Part shown: in pieces, positions 43,714 to 52,845 of the stretch
How the letters are laid out: each line of letters starts with the position of its first letter
How positions within the stretch are numbered: position 1 is the first letter of the stretch
NCBI GenBank assembly: GCA_003225215.1
Contig: QIBC01000054.1
Coordinates: 1-62,178 of the forward strand
Length of the DNA: 62,178 bases
Source of the DNA: Acidobacteriota bacterium
GTDB lineage: Bacteria; Acidobacteriota; Terriglobia; Terriglobales; Acidobacteriaceae
Reading direction: 5' to 3'
The notes under the pieces: generated by a model
What the model saw: the letters and a program-made list of their open reading frames with translations, nothing else
Database searches by the model: none
What the model was told of the DNA's origin: nothing
Translations under genes and position numbers: made by a program

Positions 43714-44754
43714 CTAGCTTGCGCCGACCAGGGGCACCCGCGGGCTACTCTCGATGCGAACGATCTCTGGATACGGGGTCTGGGTACGAAGCATCCAGTA
43801 GAGTCGTACTGCCAACTTGCGCGCCGCTGCTACTTTGGCCACAGCTTTGGGTTTGGAGTGGCAGCGGTGCAAGTATTGCTTACGGAATTCCGGATCCGAA
43901 CGCACGGCCGTCTGCGCGGCTTCCACCAGCAACATGCGCAGCATGCGATTGCCTTGCTTGCTGATACCGCCCAGGCGCTGCTTGCCGGCCGAGCTGTGCT
44001 CGCGCGGAATCAGTCCCAGATAGCTGGCGATCTGCTTACCGTTTTGGAACCGGCTCACATCTCCGATCGTCAGCACAAAGGCCAGCGATGTGATGGGGCC
44101 GACTCCAGGCTGGGTTTTTAAGAGTTGCGCCATTTTGTCTAGCTGAGATTTTTCTTTGACGGCCTGATCCAAAAGGCCAATGTGGCGCTGCAGCATCGCC
44201 AGCAACTGGAACAGATCGTCTCGTCGTTGCCCCGCCCAGGGTTGCAGTGCAAGTGAGCGCAACAGCTCCTGTCCCGCCTCGCTCCACAGCTTGCGTTGCT
44301 TGCGCACACCGTGATTTAAGGCCAGATGCTGCAGCTCATTCTTGACGCGCGTGCGCATCTCTACCAGCTTGTGACGATGCAACAGCAGCTGGCGCAGATC
44401 CCGTTCCTCCCGATTCGGAACCCAGATGCGAGGAAAGCGATCTTCCAGCAAAAGCTTCAGCACATGCGCGGCATCCCGCTTGTCGGTTTTCTGTTTGCGC
44501 ACATAACTGGCCCGGATCTGCGCCGCATCGCCCACCCACACCTGGTGTCCTAGCTCCGTCATCAGATCCAGAAACCACTGGCAGTTCCCAGTCGCTTCCA
44601 CTCCAATCAACGCCGCTGCCGACAACGAGGCGTAGAACCCTCGCGCTTCCCCGTTACTGTGCTCGAGCTTACGCTCGGCCGTCTCACCGGTTTCCGTATC
44701 CACCCACGCTACTTGTTGCCACGCAGGATGGAAATCACAGCCTACAATAATCAT
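43714..44754 (-). CDS. IS110-family transposase
   Basis: A 346-residue protein from the ATG at 44754, which has AGGAG seven bases upstream; the longer in-frame start is rejected. The N-terminal DEDD RuvC-like domain shows MIIVGCDFHP (Asp7), LIGVEATGNCQWF (Glu) and KQKTDKRDAAHVL (Asp pair). The C-terminal Transposase_20 domain shows LKTQPGVGPITSLAFVL, IASYLGLIPREHSS and the QGNRMLRMLLVEAA region with the following conserved Ser/Lys part. All catalytic residues are in place, so the element is probably active or recently active. Confidence 0.92.
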   Translation of the reverse strand: MIIVGCDFHPAWQQVAWVDTETGETAERKLEHSNGEARGFYASLSAAALIGVEATGNCQWFLDLMTELGHQVWVGDAAQIRASYVRKQKTDKRDAAHVLKLLLEDRFPRIWVPNREERDLRQLLLHRHKLVEMRTRVKNELQHLALNHGVRKQRKLWSEAGQELLRSLALQPWAGQRRDDLFQLLAMLQRHIGLLDQAVKEKSQLDKMAQLLKTQPGVGPITSLAFVLTIGDVSRFQNGKQIASYLGLIPREHSSAGKQRLGGISKQGNRMLRMLLVEAAQTAVRSDPEFRKQYLHRCHSKPKAVAKVAAARKLAVRLYWMLRTQTPYPEIVRIESSPRVPLVGAS

Positions 44755-45028
44755 AAGAAGGCTCCTTCTTCCTCCAGACTTCTTGGTCCTCAACCAAAAG
44801 ATACTCTGGAGTTTTAGTTGGAGCCTTCGTTCTTATGCAATCAATCCTCGCGCGGTTTGCGAGGGTGGGATAAGAGGATGTGTGTAATTCCGCTTTTCAC
44901 TTCGTCTTTTGTAAGACACGACTCCGCAGCCCACAAGGAACTGAAATTCCTCAAGACAGAATAGACGAGCTATTGACTATCCGCGAGGGCAAGAAGAAAC
45001 AACGTGTAGTGTCCTAATCTGCAAGAAC

Positions 45029-46032
45029 TCATCGCAATTGCCAAACTAAGGATTGTCCTGTCTCATCCGCAACCATCACGGATGGAGGCTTTTTCCGAGG
45101 CGGTCGAGACGGCGGCTCCGGCAACGGTATTGTGTTCTCAATCGTGTAGGTCGCCGGCAAATTAGGCGGAGCGTAACCCTCAAACGCTAAGCGTCGTTCT
45201 TGAACGCTGGAATGTAGCACCGAGCCTTCAGGGATAAACCTGCGGTGTCCGCACGGCAGAGTCCAGCCGCATCGACCCAGACTTCGATCGTAGTTGTGAT
45301 GGGGCAAGAATTCCAGGAGCCACCAGGGGCCTTTTAAGGAGTCGTGAATGTGGCAAGTGGTTGCGTCGGGAGCGACGTATGGAGGCATCCACCGCAGAGG
45401 CGGCCTTTTCTGGCCGAGTACCATCCTGGCTCTCTCAAGATCTATCGATAAGCCGGCTGCGTGCGCCTCTCCGAGCATCCACGCCAACGAACCTTTGGAG
45501 AGTTCACTCTCATCTTCGGGGTAGCTTCCTCCCACATCGGAGTGGACGCCCGGGAACCATACCTGCTTGATGTCTTGTCCCTTCAGGCTTTGTCCCCACA
45601 ACCTGTCCTCATACATGCAACGCCTCTCATCGATTGCGAGGGCCTGCCGCCCGATCTTGATTGCCGGGTTTTGTCCGGTGAACGGAAGAACGATGGGATC
45701 GTAAATCCAGCCGATCGAGCTCACGGTATCCCAAACACCCACAAAATGCAGTGGGCATTCTCGAGAGAGTGTCTGCTTAAATCGCTCCGAAACGGCCAGA
45801 GTGCTCTTGTGGCCTGTATTCCGTTGCCGAACGCCAAGCCGGTCAAGACACTCCACTTCTTCCCGATTCGGGTTCGGGTATTGGGGTCTCCCATAGTTCC
45901 CACTCCCGGCAGGTAGTACCCCCGTTGATTCTTGTCGATCGCCAGCGTGCTGTAGAGCTTCACGACGTTAGAGTTTTGATCGCTGAACTCATTCCCGGTT
46001 CCATCACAGCAAATCACGATGTTATTCGCCAC
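45029..46032 (-). pseudogene. DUF2235 (Tle1-like alpha/beta-hydrolase) broken by an internal deletion
   Basis: A GTG at 46032 with AAGGAG upstream opens a DUF2235 protein: NIVICCDGTGNEF, SNVVKLYSTLAID, YLPGVGTMGDPNTRTRIGKK and LTGLAFGNGI. Between about 45800 and 45820 homology jumps out of frame to FKQTLSRECPLHFVGVWDTV and continues through QVWFPGVHSDVGGSYPEDES to the stop at 45029. The missing segment of about 80 residues normally contains the nucleophile motif GFSRGAYTAR. DUF2235 proteins are lipase-like hydrolases, some of them type VI effectors. Without the nucleophile Ser this copy cannot act as a hydrolase. Confidence 0.82.
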
Positions 46033-46396
46033 GTCGGCACCACTCCTTCACGGCTACTTGGGGTGTCGCCTCACTCTTGGGTAAGAGTCGGGCGCCAATT
46101 CCGTCCGCGTTCGCTCTCCTGTGCCTTTTGCAAACCTATTGCCCGACTCGTGCGAGACGGAAAACAGGATGGGAAACTCAGGGGCAACGCAAATGATTTC
46201 AGTGCTTGAGGCACCAGGGAAAATCGAAAGTCTTACGGGAGCGGATAAGCAATTCTTGGCATCGTGAACTGAAGGGTTAGCGCCACTAGCCAGTAGGTTA
46301 CGGAGGCTATAAAACCGAGAGACAGCTAGTTGCCGAATCTCTTAGGAATCGACGCACGAAATCACAATGGAAAAAGACTAGCCACCCGGTCCACTG

Positions 46397-46521
46397 CAAG
46401 ATTGTCCAAATTAGCTGGCGTGTTTCTTGGTTTCCTGAGGTTTTGAAGGGGCACGGCTTCAGCGCAAGCCTAGCCGTGCCCCTTCAAAACCATTTCCGCA
46501 AAGCTAATTTGGACAAGCTTG
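46397..46521. mobile_element. 125-bp MITE with 10-bp target-site duplication
   Basis: Terminal inverted repeats CAAGATTGTCCAAATTAGCT (46397-46416) and its complement at 46502-46521 match at 19 of 20 positions. A second, internal inverted repeat ggttttgaaggggcacggct (46439-46458) and 46472-46491 is perfect over 20 bp with a 13-base loop. The whole is flanked by perfect direct repeats CGGTCCACTG at 46387-46396 and 46522-46531. There is no coding capacity. The rest of the 780-bp gap between 46032 and 46813 holds no gene I can support. Confidence 0.85.
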
Positions 46522-46812
46522 CGGTCCACTGAGGTGTGAGCGAGGACGACCTTGCCGGTGATCTGTTTTACCCCTTTAAGGAAATTTGGCGCGAGAAACG
46601 GATAGTTCGCATAGCAACGTTGCGTCTAAGGTTGCGGACAGGAGAAGGCAGCCAGAAGAACCCGGCAGCCTTTTCTAACACTCGAGAAACTGGTATCGCC
46701 GATTGCGCAACAAGTGGCGATTTGAAAATACCACCGGTTCAGGCATGCTGGCCGGTGTCGGGTTGCGTGGAGGCGATGCTCCGTTGAGTAATTTGACTGG
46801 AGAGGCTCGACG

Positions 46813-47820
46813 ATGAGTTTCTGGAAAGCGACTCAGAGGACACTGGTCATGCTGTTTATGACGTGCTGCCTTTGTTGTGCCCAGGACGCTTCGCCATCTC
46901 TCAACGTCGAGCGCCAGTCTCTGGACGAGGCCTGGTGGACTGGCCCAATGTTGGCGGCATCGGCTGCGACTTTGCCTCGCGGACACTTCCTGATCGAACC
47001 TTATTTTTACGATGTGAGCGTGCAGGGGCGCTACGACGCCGGGGGCAGTCGGCACACCGCCACCCACATGAACGGCTTTGGGTCACTTACCTACCTGCTT
47101 TACGGACTTGCGGACAGAGCGTCCGTCGGGCTGATTCCCGTTGCGGGATTCAACACGGCGCTTGGCAGCAGATCGGGAGGCGGGATGGGCGATCTAAGTC
47201 TCCAGGGTCAGTACCGTCTTACGCAGTTTCATTCCGGGAGTTGGATTCCGACTACGTCGATCGTGTTGCAGGAGACGCTTCCGACGGGAAAGTACGACAG
47301 GCTGCGTGACCGGCCGAACGACGGCATGGGGAACGGAGCGTGGACGACAACTCTCGGGTTCTATTCGCAAAAGTATTTTTGGTTGCCGAATGGACGCATC
47401 TTGCGCGGGCGCGTCGACGTCTCGCAATCCTTTTCCCGCGATGTGCAGGTACAAGACGTGAGCGTGTACGGCACAGATACTGGATTTCGCGGACATGCAA
47501 GGCCGGGAAGCTCATTCTTCCTCGACGTGGCGGGGGAATACAGCCTGACGCGGCGCTGGGTACTGGCCCTTGACGCGACCTATCGCTACGGGGCGAATAC
47601 ACGCGTGACTGGAACGAGCATTCTGGATTCCAGCAGCGCGCAGAATCCAACTGCGGTCCAGCTGGACTCCGGCGCCAGCCACGCGTTCGGCCTGGCGCCG
47701 GCGATCGAATACAACTTGAACCGCAATCTCGGCGTGCTGGTTGGCGTCCGCGTGATTCCTGCCGGACGCAATACGGCCGAGACAGTCACTCCGGCGGTCG
47801 CGATCAACTTCGTGCACTGA
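46813..47820 (+). CDS. Outer-membrane beta-barrel protein (MetA-pathway/transporter-like)
   Basis: A 335-residue protein; the ATG at 46813 follows GGAGAGG. A signal peptide (TLVMLFMTCCLCCAQ) is followed by alternating beta-strand segments with aromatic girdles: LPRGHFLIEPYFYDVSVQGR, FGSLTYLLYGLADRASVGLI, GGGMGDLSLQGQYRL, SIVLQETLPTGKYDRL and WVLALDATYRYGANTRV. This pattern fits the family of phenol-degradation meta-pathway outer-membrane proteins, often predicted to be solute channels. The substrate is unknown. Confidence 0.75.
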   Translation: MSFWKATQRTLVMLFMTCCLCCAQDASPSLNVERQSLDEAWWTGPMLAASAATLPRGHFLIEPYFYDVSVQGRYDAGGSRHTATHMNGFGSLTYLLYGLADRASVGLIPVAGFNTALGSRSGGGMGDLSLQGQYRLTQFHSGSWIPTTSIVLQETLPTGKYDRLRDRPNDGMGNGAWTTTLGFYSQKYFWLPNGRILRGRVDVSQSFSRDVQVQDVSVYGTDTGFRGHARPGSSFFLDVAGEYSLTRRWVLALDATYRYGANTRVTGTSILDSSSAQNPTAVQLDSGASHAFGLAPAIEYNLNRNLGVLVGVRVIPAGRNTAETVTPAVAINFVH

Positions 47821-48197
47821 ACGACGATAGGACGGCTTGAGAGCATATTATCCGCGATGGAATGGTGAGGAGTACCCAGCGAGGAGATCATCCTTGTTAC
47901 CCCCAGATTTTCGTAGTAGCACGGTAATTGTGGTCAGTCGAACACAATTCGTTGTAGCTTTTCGGGAGGCTGCAAGATGGGGGAGTCAGCAAACCTTGCA
48001 AGACAGGTTCCCTGCTAATTCCGTGGTCGACCGTCCTCGGATTTCACTTGCTCAAGGCAGGCTCCTCCGGTCACCGTTAACTGCAGGCTATCCCCGCTTT
48101 CTAACCGGATCCATCCTGACGGAATCCATCGTTCTTCACGCAACATCTCCATCACACGATTAGGATTGTTTTGAGAATCGTACGAGGAGAATCGAAG
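47821..48197. other. Gene-free region
   Basis: No credible open frame, repeat or promoter was recognised between the outer-membrane protein gene and the SnoaL-like pseudogene. Confidence 0.45.
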
Positions 48198-48583
48198 ATG
48201 GGAAGCGCACTTGAAGTCGGGAAAAAGCTGGTCGAACTTATTCGCAAAAGGCAAGGCAATCGATGCCATCAACTCGCTCTACAGTCCCAACATCGTGAGC
48301 ATCGAGGCCGAGGAGAGTCCAGCGATCCCAAGACGGATGGAAGGGTTTTGCCGCCGTCAAAGGCAAGACCGAATGGTGGGAACAGAACCACGAGGTGCAC
48401 CGCGGCGAGGCCGAAGGACCGTGGCCGCACGGTGATCGTTTTATCGTTCGTTTCAAGTACGACGTCACCGCTAAGACAGGTCCGATGGCAGGAAAGCGCA
48501 TGAATTTGGATGAGGCGGCACTTTACACCGTGAAAGACGGGAAGATTGTGCAAGAGGAGTTCTTCTACAGCATGGGTGCGTAA
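48198..48583 (+). pseudogene. SnoaL-like (NTF2 fold) protein with two frameshifts
   Basis: The ATG at 48198 follows GAGGAGA. The product has to be read in three frames: GSALEVGKKLVEL, then AKGKAIDAINSLYSPNIVSI up to RMEG, then AAVKGKTEWWEQNHEVHRGE and PHGDRFIVRFKYDVTAKTGP to the stop at 48583. Each shift can be explained by one extra base, in the A run of cgcaaaaggc and in the T run of ggttttgcc. Together the parts give a complete small SnoaL-type protein of about 125 residues. Because both indels lie in short homopolymers, sequencing error is a real alternative. Confidence 0.72.
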
Positions 48584-48702
48584 TAGATTTCGAGATTGGT
48601 TACCGCGCTCCGTTTCCTCTAGTTGCGGCAAACGCTACGGGGTCAGGCCTCAAGGTAACTAACTAGGGTGGTAACCAGATGCTATGGTGGTAGTTAGCAC
48701 CA

Positions 48703-49691
48703 ATGGACGCTCCCCGAAAACGCACTTGGGCTAACCGCGTTCGGGCGGGAAAGCAAAGAATCAAGGCGCTGCGGCGACCCATTTATGTCGTTGCTTTGTC
48801 ACTGCTTGCCGCTGGTTTCTTCGCCTTTACCTTCACCATTAACCGGCGGTTCGAGGAGAAGCGACGCAACCTGAGCACCTACTGGTTCCAGGAAGGACAG
48901 GACGAGTTAGAGCGAGGCGCTCCGCAAAACGCCATTCCGTATCTGAGAACTGCCCTTCTTTACTCCCACCAAAATCCCCGGTACTTGTTCAGTCTTGCAC
49001 GCGCCCTGGCGGCCGCCAACCGGGTTCCCGAAGCCCGCTCGTATCTGCTCAACCTGCTCGAAGAAGAGCCGGGCAGTGGCCCCATCAACCTGGAACTTGC
49101 CCGCCTTGCCGCCAGGGACAACGATCCGAACCAGGCCAGACGGCACTTCAATGGCGCAATTTATGGCGCGTGGGAGACGGATCCCGTTTCGAGTTGAACT
49201 ATCGCGATGTGACAGCAATGCTCGGAGCTGGATGGGCAGCCTTTCGCCTGGGCCGCTATCGTGAAGCTTTGGAGTACTTCAAAGGGGCATCGGCGTTGCA
49301 CGATGATCCGTCAACTTCGCAGATGATCGACCTTATGTCATCGGTGATCAAGCTGAATCCGTTCGACAGCAGCATTTCTGCCACGGAACGACGCCATCGT
49401 CTCGTCCTGGCAATGGGAATAGCAGACAAGCGATTAAAGAGCTGCGCCGACTCTCACGACGTAGATCTCGATACCGTTGCCGGCGATCCGCTTCAGCTTG
49501 CCCACTCACAATGGGCTTACTTGAACAGGCAGATCCGCGGCACCTACAACAACTCGGCGCTCGTGCCGTTACTCGCTCCGGTCGCCTCGCTCGTTACCAG
49601 CATTGAACAAAAGAGCGGATGCGGCGCTCCGACTGCTGAAGACCAGGCTATGCTCCGCATATATCAGGGTGGAGGCGAGCTGCAACGGTGA
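48703..49691 (+). pseudogene. Membrane-anchored TPR protein broken by an internal deletion
   Basis: The first frame from the ATG at 48703 gives a basic N-terminus, one transmembrane helix (YVVALSLLAAGFFAFTFTI) and TPR units (QEGQDELERGAPQNAIPYLR, FSLARALAAANRVPEARSYL, INLELARLAARDNDPNQARR, HFNGAIYGAWETDP). Near 49180 it switches to a second frame that continues ELNYRDVTAMLGAGWAAFRL, YREALEYFKGASALHDDP and a C-terminal helical part to 49691. Related proteins have two or three further TPR units between these parts, so an out-of-frame deletion is likely. The stop overlaps the GTG start of the ClC gene. Confidence 0.7.
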
Positions 49692-51415
49692 TAGATACTA
49701 CTGACATCCCCTTGAACAGCTCCCCTTCCATTGAGGACGTGTCCGTTCCGGAAACCCCTGCCCAAGGTGAACGCTTCTTTCTGCTGTTGGCAATCTTCAT
49801 CGGCATCTTCTCCGGGTTGGCGGTCGTCTGCTTCCGCATCACCATCGAATTCCTTCGCATTGAACTGCTCGGTCCCTCGCTGTCCCCTCCTTTTCCGCGC
49901 ATTCTGTTGGCGCCTGCTCTCACCGGACTGGTGGTCGCGCTGTTGGTAATGTTTGTTTTTCCGCGAGTACGCGGCAGCGGTGTAAATCAGACCAAGTCTG
50001 CACTTTACATTTACGACGGATACATCCCATTTCGGACCGCGATCGGGAAATTCATCTGCTCTGCGCTGGCGATCGGCTCTGGACAGTCGCTGGGCCCTGA
50101 GGATCCATCTTTGCAGGTTGGCGCATCGATTGCGTCGGCGCTCGGTCGCCGGCTGGAACTCACCAGAGAGCGCTTGCGTCTGATCGCTCCAGTAGGCGCA
50201 GCTGCAGGACTCGCGGCCGCATTCAACTCGCCAATATCCGCCATTCTCTTTGTCATCGAAGAGGTGATTGGCCGCTGGACCGCAGGACTGCTTGGCGCTG
50301 TCGTGCTCTCCGCTGTGTCAAGCGTTGTAGTAGCTCGCTACTTCCTTGGATCGGAGCCGTTGTTCCGCATCCCCTCGGTACAGTTCATCTCGCCGAGTGA
50401 GTTGCTGGCATACGCGGCGCTGGGAATCGTCGGCGCCTTCGCCTCCGTCGTCTTTGCAAGAGCCATTCAGGTTCTGCGTCCGCGCATGAAAGACCTGCCG
50501 CGTTGGACACAGCTTTTTCAACCTGCGCTGGCGGGACTGATGATCGGCGCGATTGGACTCGCCGGACGTCCCGAAGTGATGGGTGCGGGTTATGAGTTCA
50601 TGGATCAAGCCATGCACGACCAGTTTCCCTGGAAGATCATGGCGATCCTCGCCGGCCTCAAGATTCTCGCCACCGTGCTCTCGTTCGTCAGCGGGACGCC
50701 GGGAGGAATGTTCGCCCCCACGCTCTTCATAGGAGCGATGCTGGGAGGCGCAGTCGGAGGAGTAGAGCGACTATTCTTTCCCCATCTCACCGGCTCGATC
50801 GGAACCTACGCGCTTGTCGGTATAGGCGTACTCTTCGCCGCCTTCCTTCGTGCTCCCATGACTTCCGTCTTCATGGTGCTTGAGGTGAGTGGGAATTATT
50901 CCATCATTCTCCCAGTGATTCTTGCGAACACGCTGGCTTATCTGATCTCACGCAACCTTCAACCGATTCCCATTTTCGATCTACTCAGCCAGCAGGATGG
51001 GCTCGGGCTGCCGTCAATGGAAGAACAACGCGAAGAGCGCATATTGCGAGTGGAGGATGCCATGCGCCCCGTGGATGTTCCAGTTGTCGACTCCCAGCTT
51101 TCAGCCGACGAAGCGCTCAAGCTCGCAAAGGAGCAGGGCGCATCGGAGATCCTGGTGCACGATCCCCCCTTTGGATGGTCGACCGTCACGGTGAAAGTTC
51201 TCCGCGACACGGTAAAACAAGGTCCCGTTGAACTGACGATTGCGAGTCTCCTGCCAGAACCGCACATGCCTCCGATCCATCCAGATCACAGTCTGGAAGT
51301 CGCGTTGCGTTATATTTCGCAGTGGCCGTTCTTGCCAGTTACGCATCGCGCCGATACAAGAAGAGTAGTGGGATTGATAGCAACGAGCGACATTATGAAA
51401 GCCTTCTCTAAGTGA
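49688..51415 (+). CDS. ClC-family chloride channel/antiporter with CBS-type C-terminus
   Basis: A 575-residue membrane protein from a GTG at 49688, overlapping the stop of the preceding TPR pseudogene by 4 bp. The ClC signature regions are GSGVNQTKSALYI (normally GSGIP), GSGQSLGPEDPSLQVGA (normally GKEGP), FNSPISAILFVIEEV and SGTPGGMFAPTLFIG (normally GGIFAP). About ten hydrophobic helices can be counted. The C-terminal 150 residues contain two CBS-like halves (VEDAMRPVDVPVVDSQLSAD and LEVALRYISQWPFLPVTH). Substitutions in the first two anion-binding loops mean that selectivity and mechanism are uncertain. Confidence 0.88.
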   Translation: MIDTTDIPLNSSPSIEDVSVPETPAQGERFFLLLAIFIGIFSGLAVVCFRITIEFLRIELLGPSLSPPFPRILLAPALTGLVVALLVMFVFPRVRGSGVNQTKSALYIYDGYIPFRTAIGKFICSALAIGSGQSLGPEDPSLQVGASIASALGRRLELTRERLRLIAPVGAAAGLAAAFNSPISAILFVIEEVIGRWTAGLLGAVVLSAVSSVVVARYFLGSEPLFRIPSVQFISPSELLAYAALGIVGAFASVVFARAIQVLRPRMKDLPRWTQLFQPALAGLMIGAIGLAGRPEVMGAGYEFMDQAMHDQFPWKIMAILAGLKILATVLSFVSGTPGGMFAPTLFIGAMLGGAVGGVERLFFPHLTGSIGTYALVGIGVLFAAFLRAPMTSVFMVLEVSGNYSIILPVILANTLAYLISRNLQPIPIFDLLSQQDGLGLPSMEEQREERILRVEDAMRPVDVPVVDSQLSADEALKLAKEQGASEILVHDPPFGWSTVTVKVLRDTVKQGPVELTIASLLPEPHMPPIHPDHSLEVALRYISQWPFLPVTHRADTRRVVGLIATSDIMKAFSK

Positions 51416-51592
51416 ATGGTTTCCTTTCACAAGCCATCGAAAACCTTTGAAGAGTAGCCAAAGTTCCCCGCTAGATCCCTGGCGATCACAAGTAGCGGAT
51501 ATGACAACCCACAGTCTTCCCAAGGAATTCCATCCCAGACGTGCAAACCTGACCGGCTTACGTGCTATGGATTCACATCGTCTAATGCATCG

Positions 51593-52078
51593 ATGAAACA
51601 CGCCATCCTAACAACTTTATTATTAGGGTCGATCGCTTCCCTGGCCCAAGACAGCGCGGATCACCACCATTCCGGGGTCGTTCAGCGAGGAGACCGGGTG
51701 ATGGGCTTTTCGCACGATAAGACCACCCATCACTTTCGTCTATACAAGGATGGAGGAAGCATTGAAGCACTCGCCAATGACCCTGGCGACGCGGCCAGCC
51801 GACAGGAGATTCGCCAACACCTGCAACACATCGCCGGCATGTTCAAGAGCGGCGACTTCAACGCTCCCATGTTGATTCATGCGCGCACCCCACCTGGTGT
51901 GCCGACGATGAAAAAGCTGCGCAATCAGATTGAATACCGAGTTGAAGAGACTCCAAAGGGAGCCCGCGTCCGAGTCTCCAGCGAAAACTCTAAGGCAGTG
52001 GCCGCCATCCACGATTTCCTGCGCTTCCAAATTCAGGATCACCAAACTGGAGACTCGATGACGATCAGCAAGGAATAG
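51593..52078 (+). CDS. Secreted conserved hypothetical protein with His-rich N-terminus
   Basis: A 161-residue protein. A short signal peptide (ILTTLLLGSIASLAQ) is followed by DSADHHHSGVVQRGD and MGFSHDKTTHHFRLYKDGG, then ASRQEIRQHLQHIAGMFKSG, NAPMLIHARTPPGVPTMKKL and a C-terminal IHDFLRFQIQDHQTGDSM. The clustered His residues suggest metal binding (inference). I have seen this pattern as a widespread uncharacterised family. Confidence 0.8.
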   Translation: MKHAILTTLLLGSIASLAQDSADHHHSGVVQRGDRVMGFSHDKTTHHFRLYKDGGSIEALANDPGDAASRQEIRQHLQHIAGMFKSGDFNAPMLIHARTPPGVPTMKKLRNQIEYRVEETPKGARVRVSSENSKAVAAIHDFLRFQIQDHQTGDSMTISKE

Positions 52079-52251
52079 CGCTCGCGATCACCGAACCTGT
52101 CTTTGAGACTGTCATCCCTCCCTCCGCCGCAAATTGCTTAAAACATTCGACGAAGCTCGCTCTTGCGGCGCGGGGGACCTGCTGTTTGTGATTGGGACGC
52201 GAAGCACACGAGATCCCCGATCTGAGGCATCACAACCTCTTGGGCAGTTGA

Positions 52252-52845
52252 CTAGTTACTGAACTTTTTCCGAATCTCTTCCAGGCTCTCGCTCTTCCAG
52301 TTTCGCTTGTAGTTGTCCAAAGACATGAAGCTGCGAGTGCGCATGCGATCGATGTAAATAGTTCCATTCAAGTGATCGATCTCATGCTGCAGGATTCTGG
52401 CGTACCAGCCGGAAGCGCGAATGGTCTTCATTTCTGCGCGTTCATCGAGGCACTCGACGGTTATCTCTCTCGAGCGGGGCACGAGCGCTGTGAAGCCTGA
52501 GAGGCTCAAACAACCTTCAAAGAACTCGAGGGAAGGTTCGCCGGCAAAGGTAATTCTCGGGTTGATGATTATGTGAAATGGAACTGCTGTTCGCTCTCGC
52601 GCAGCCAGTTCGCTTGCCGAGAGTTCGGTCCAATACTCCGGTGGATCTTCGATAATTGCAAGCTGTATTGGAAGACCGACCTGAGGCGCTGCCAATCCGA
52701 CACCTGGCGCGTCTCGCAGCGTGTCGCGCATTGACGAGATCAACTCTTGAATAGGATCGGAGATAATCTCTTCTGAACTAAGTGGTCGAGCCCTGTCGCG
52801 TAACACCGGCTCGCCAACTTGCAGCAGCTTGAGGAGCATTGTCAT
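52252..52845 (-). CDS. def: Peptide deformylase
   Basis: A 197-residue enzyme that removes the N-formyl group from new proteins. All three motifs are present: GVGLAAPQVG (residues 48-57), EGCLS (Cys112) and QHEIDHLNG (His154, Glu155, His158). Its ATG overlaps the TGA of the upstream YkgJ-type gene by 4 bp, so translation is coupled. The last 30 residues (SFMSLDNYKRNWKSESLEEI) are of ordinary length for the longer bacterial type. Confidence 0.95.
   Translation of the reverse strand: MTMLLKLLQVGEPVLRDRARPLSSEEIISDPIQELISSMRDTLRDAPGVGLAAPQVGLPIQLAIIEDPPEYWTELSASELAARERTAVPFHIIINPRITFAGEPSLEFFEGCLSLSGFTALVPRSREITVECLDERAEMKTIRASGWYARILQHEIDHLNGTIYIDRMRTRSFMSLDNYKRNWKSESLEEIRKKFSN

Larger units (their letters stand above)
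43558..44795 (-). mobile_element. IS110-family insertion sequence (IS1111-like ends)
   Basis: The element carries one transposase gene. GGTTGAGGACC at 43558 and its inverted copy GGTCCTCAACC at 44785 lie at the ends, each followed on the inner side by TCTGGAG after five or six different bases. This fits the subterminal inverted repeats of the IS1111 group. ACTCTGGAG also occurs as a direct repeat at 43572-43580 and 44803-44811, so the exact boundaries may be shifted by about 15 bp. Element length is about 1.24 kb. Confidence 0.75.

Noticed and set aside
46536-46787. 83-residue open frame next to the MITE
   Set aside because: No binding site or family; overlaps the leader of the outer-membrane protein gene.
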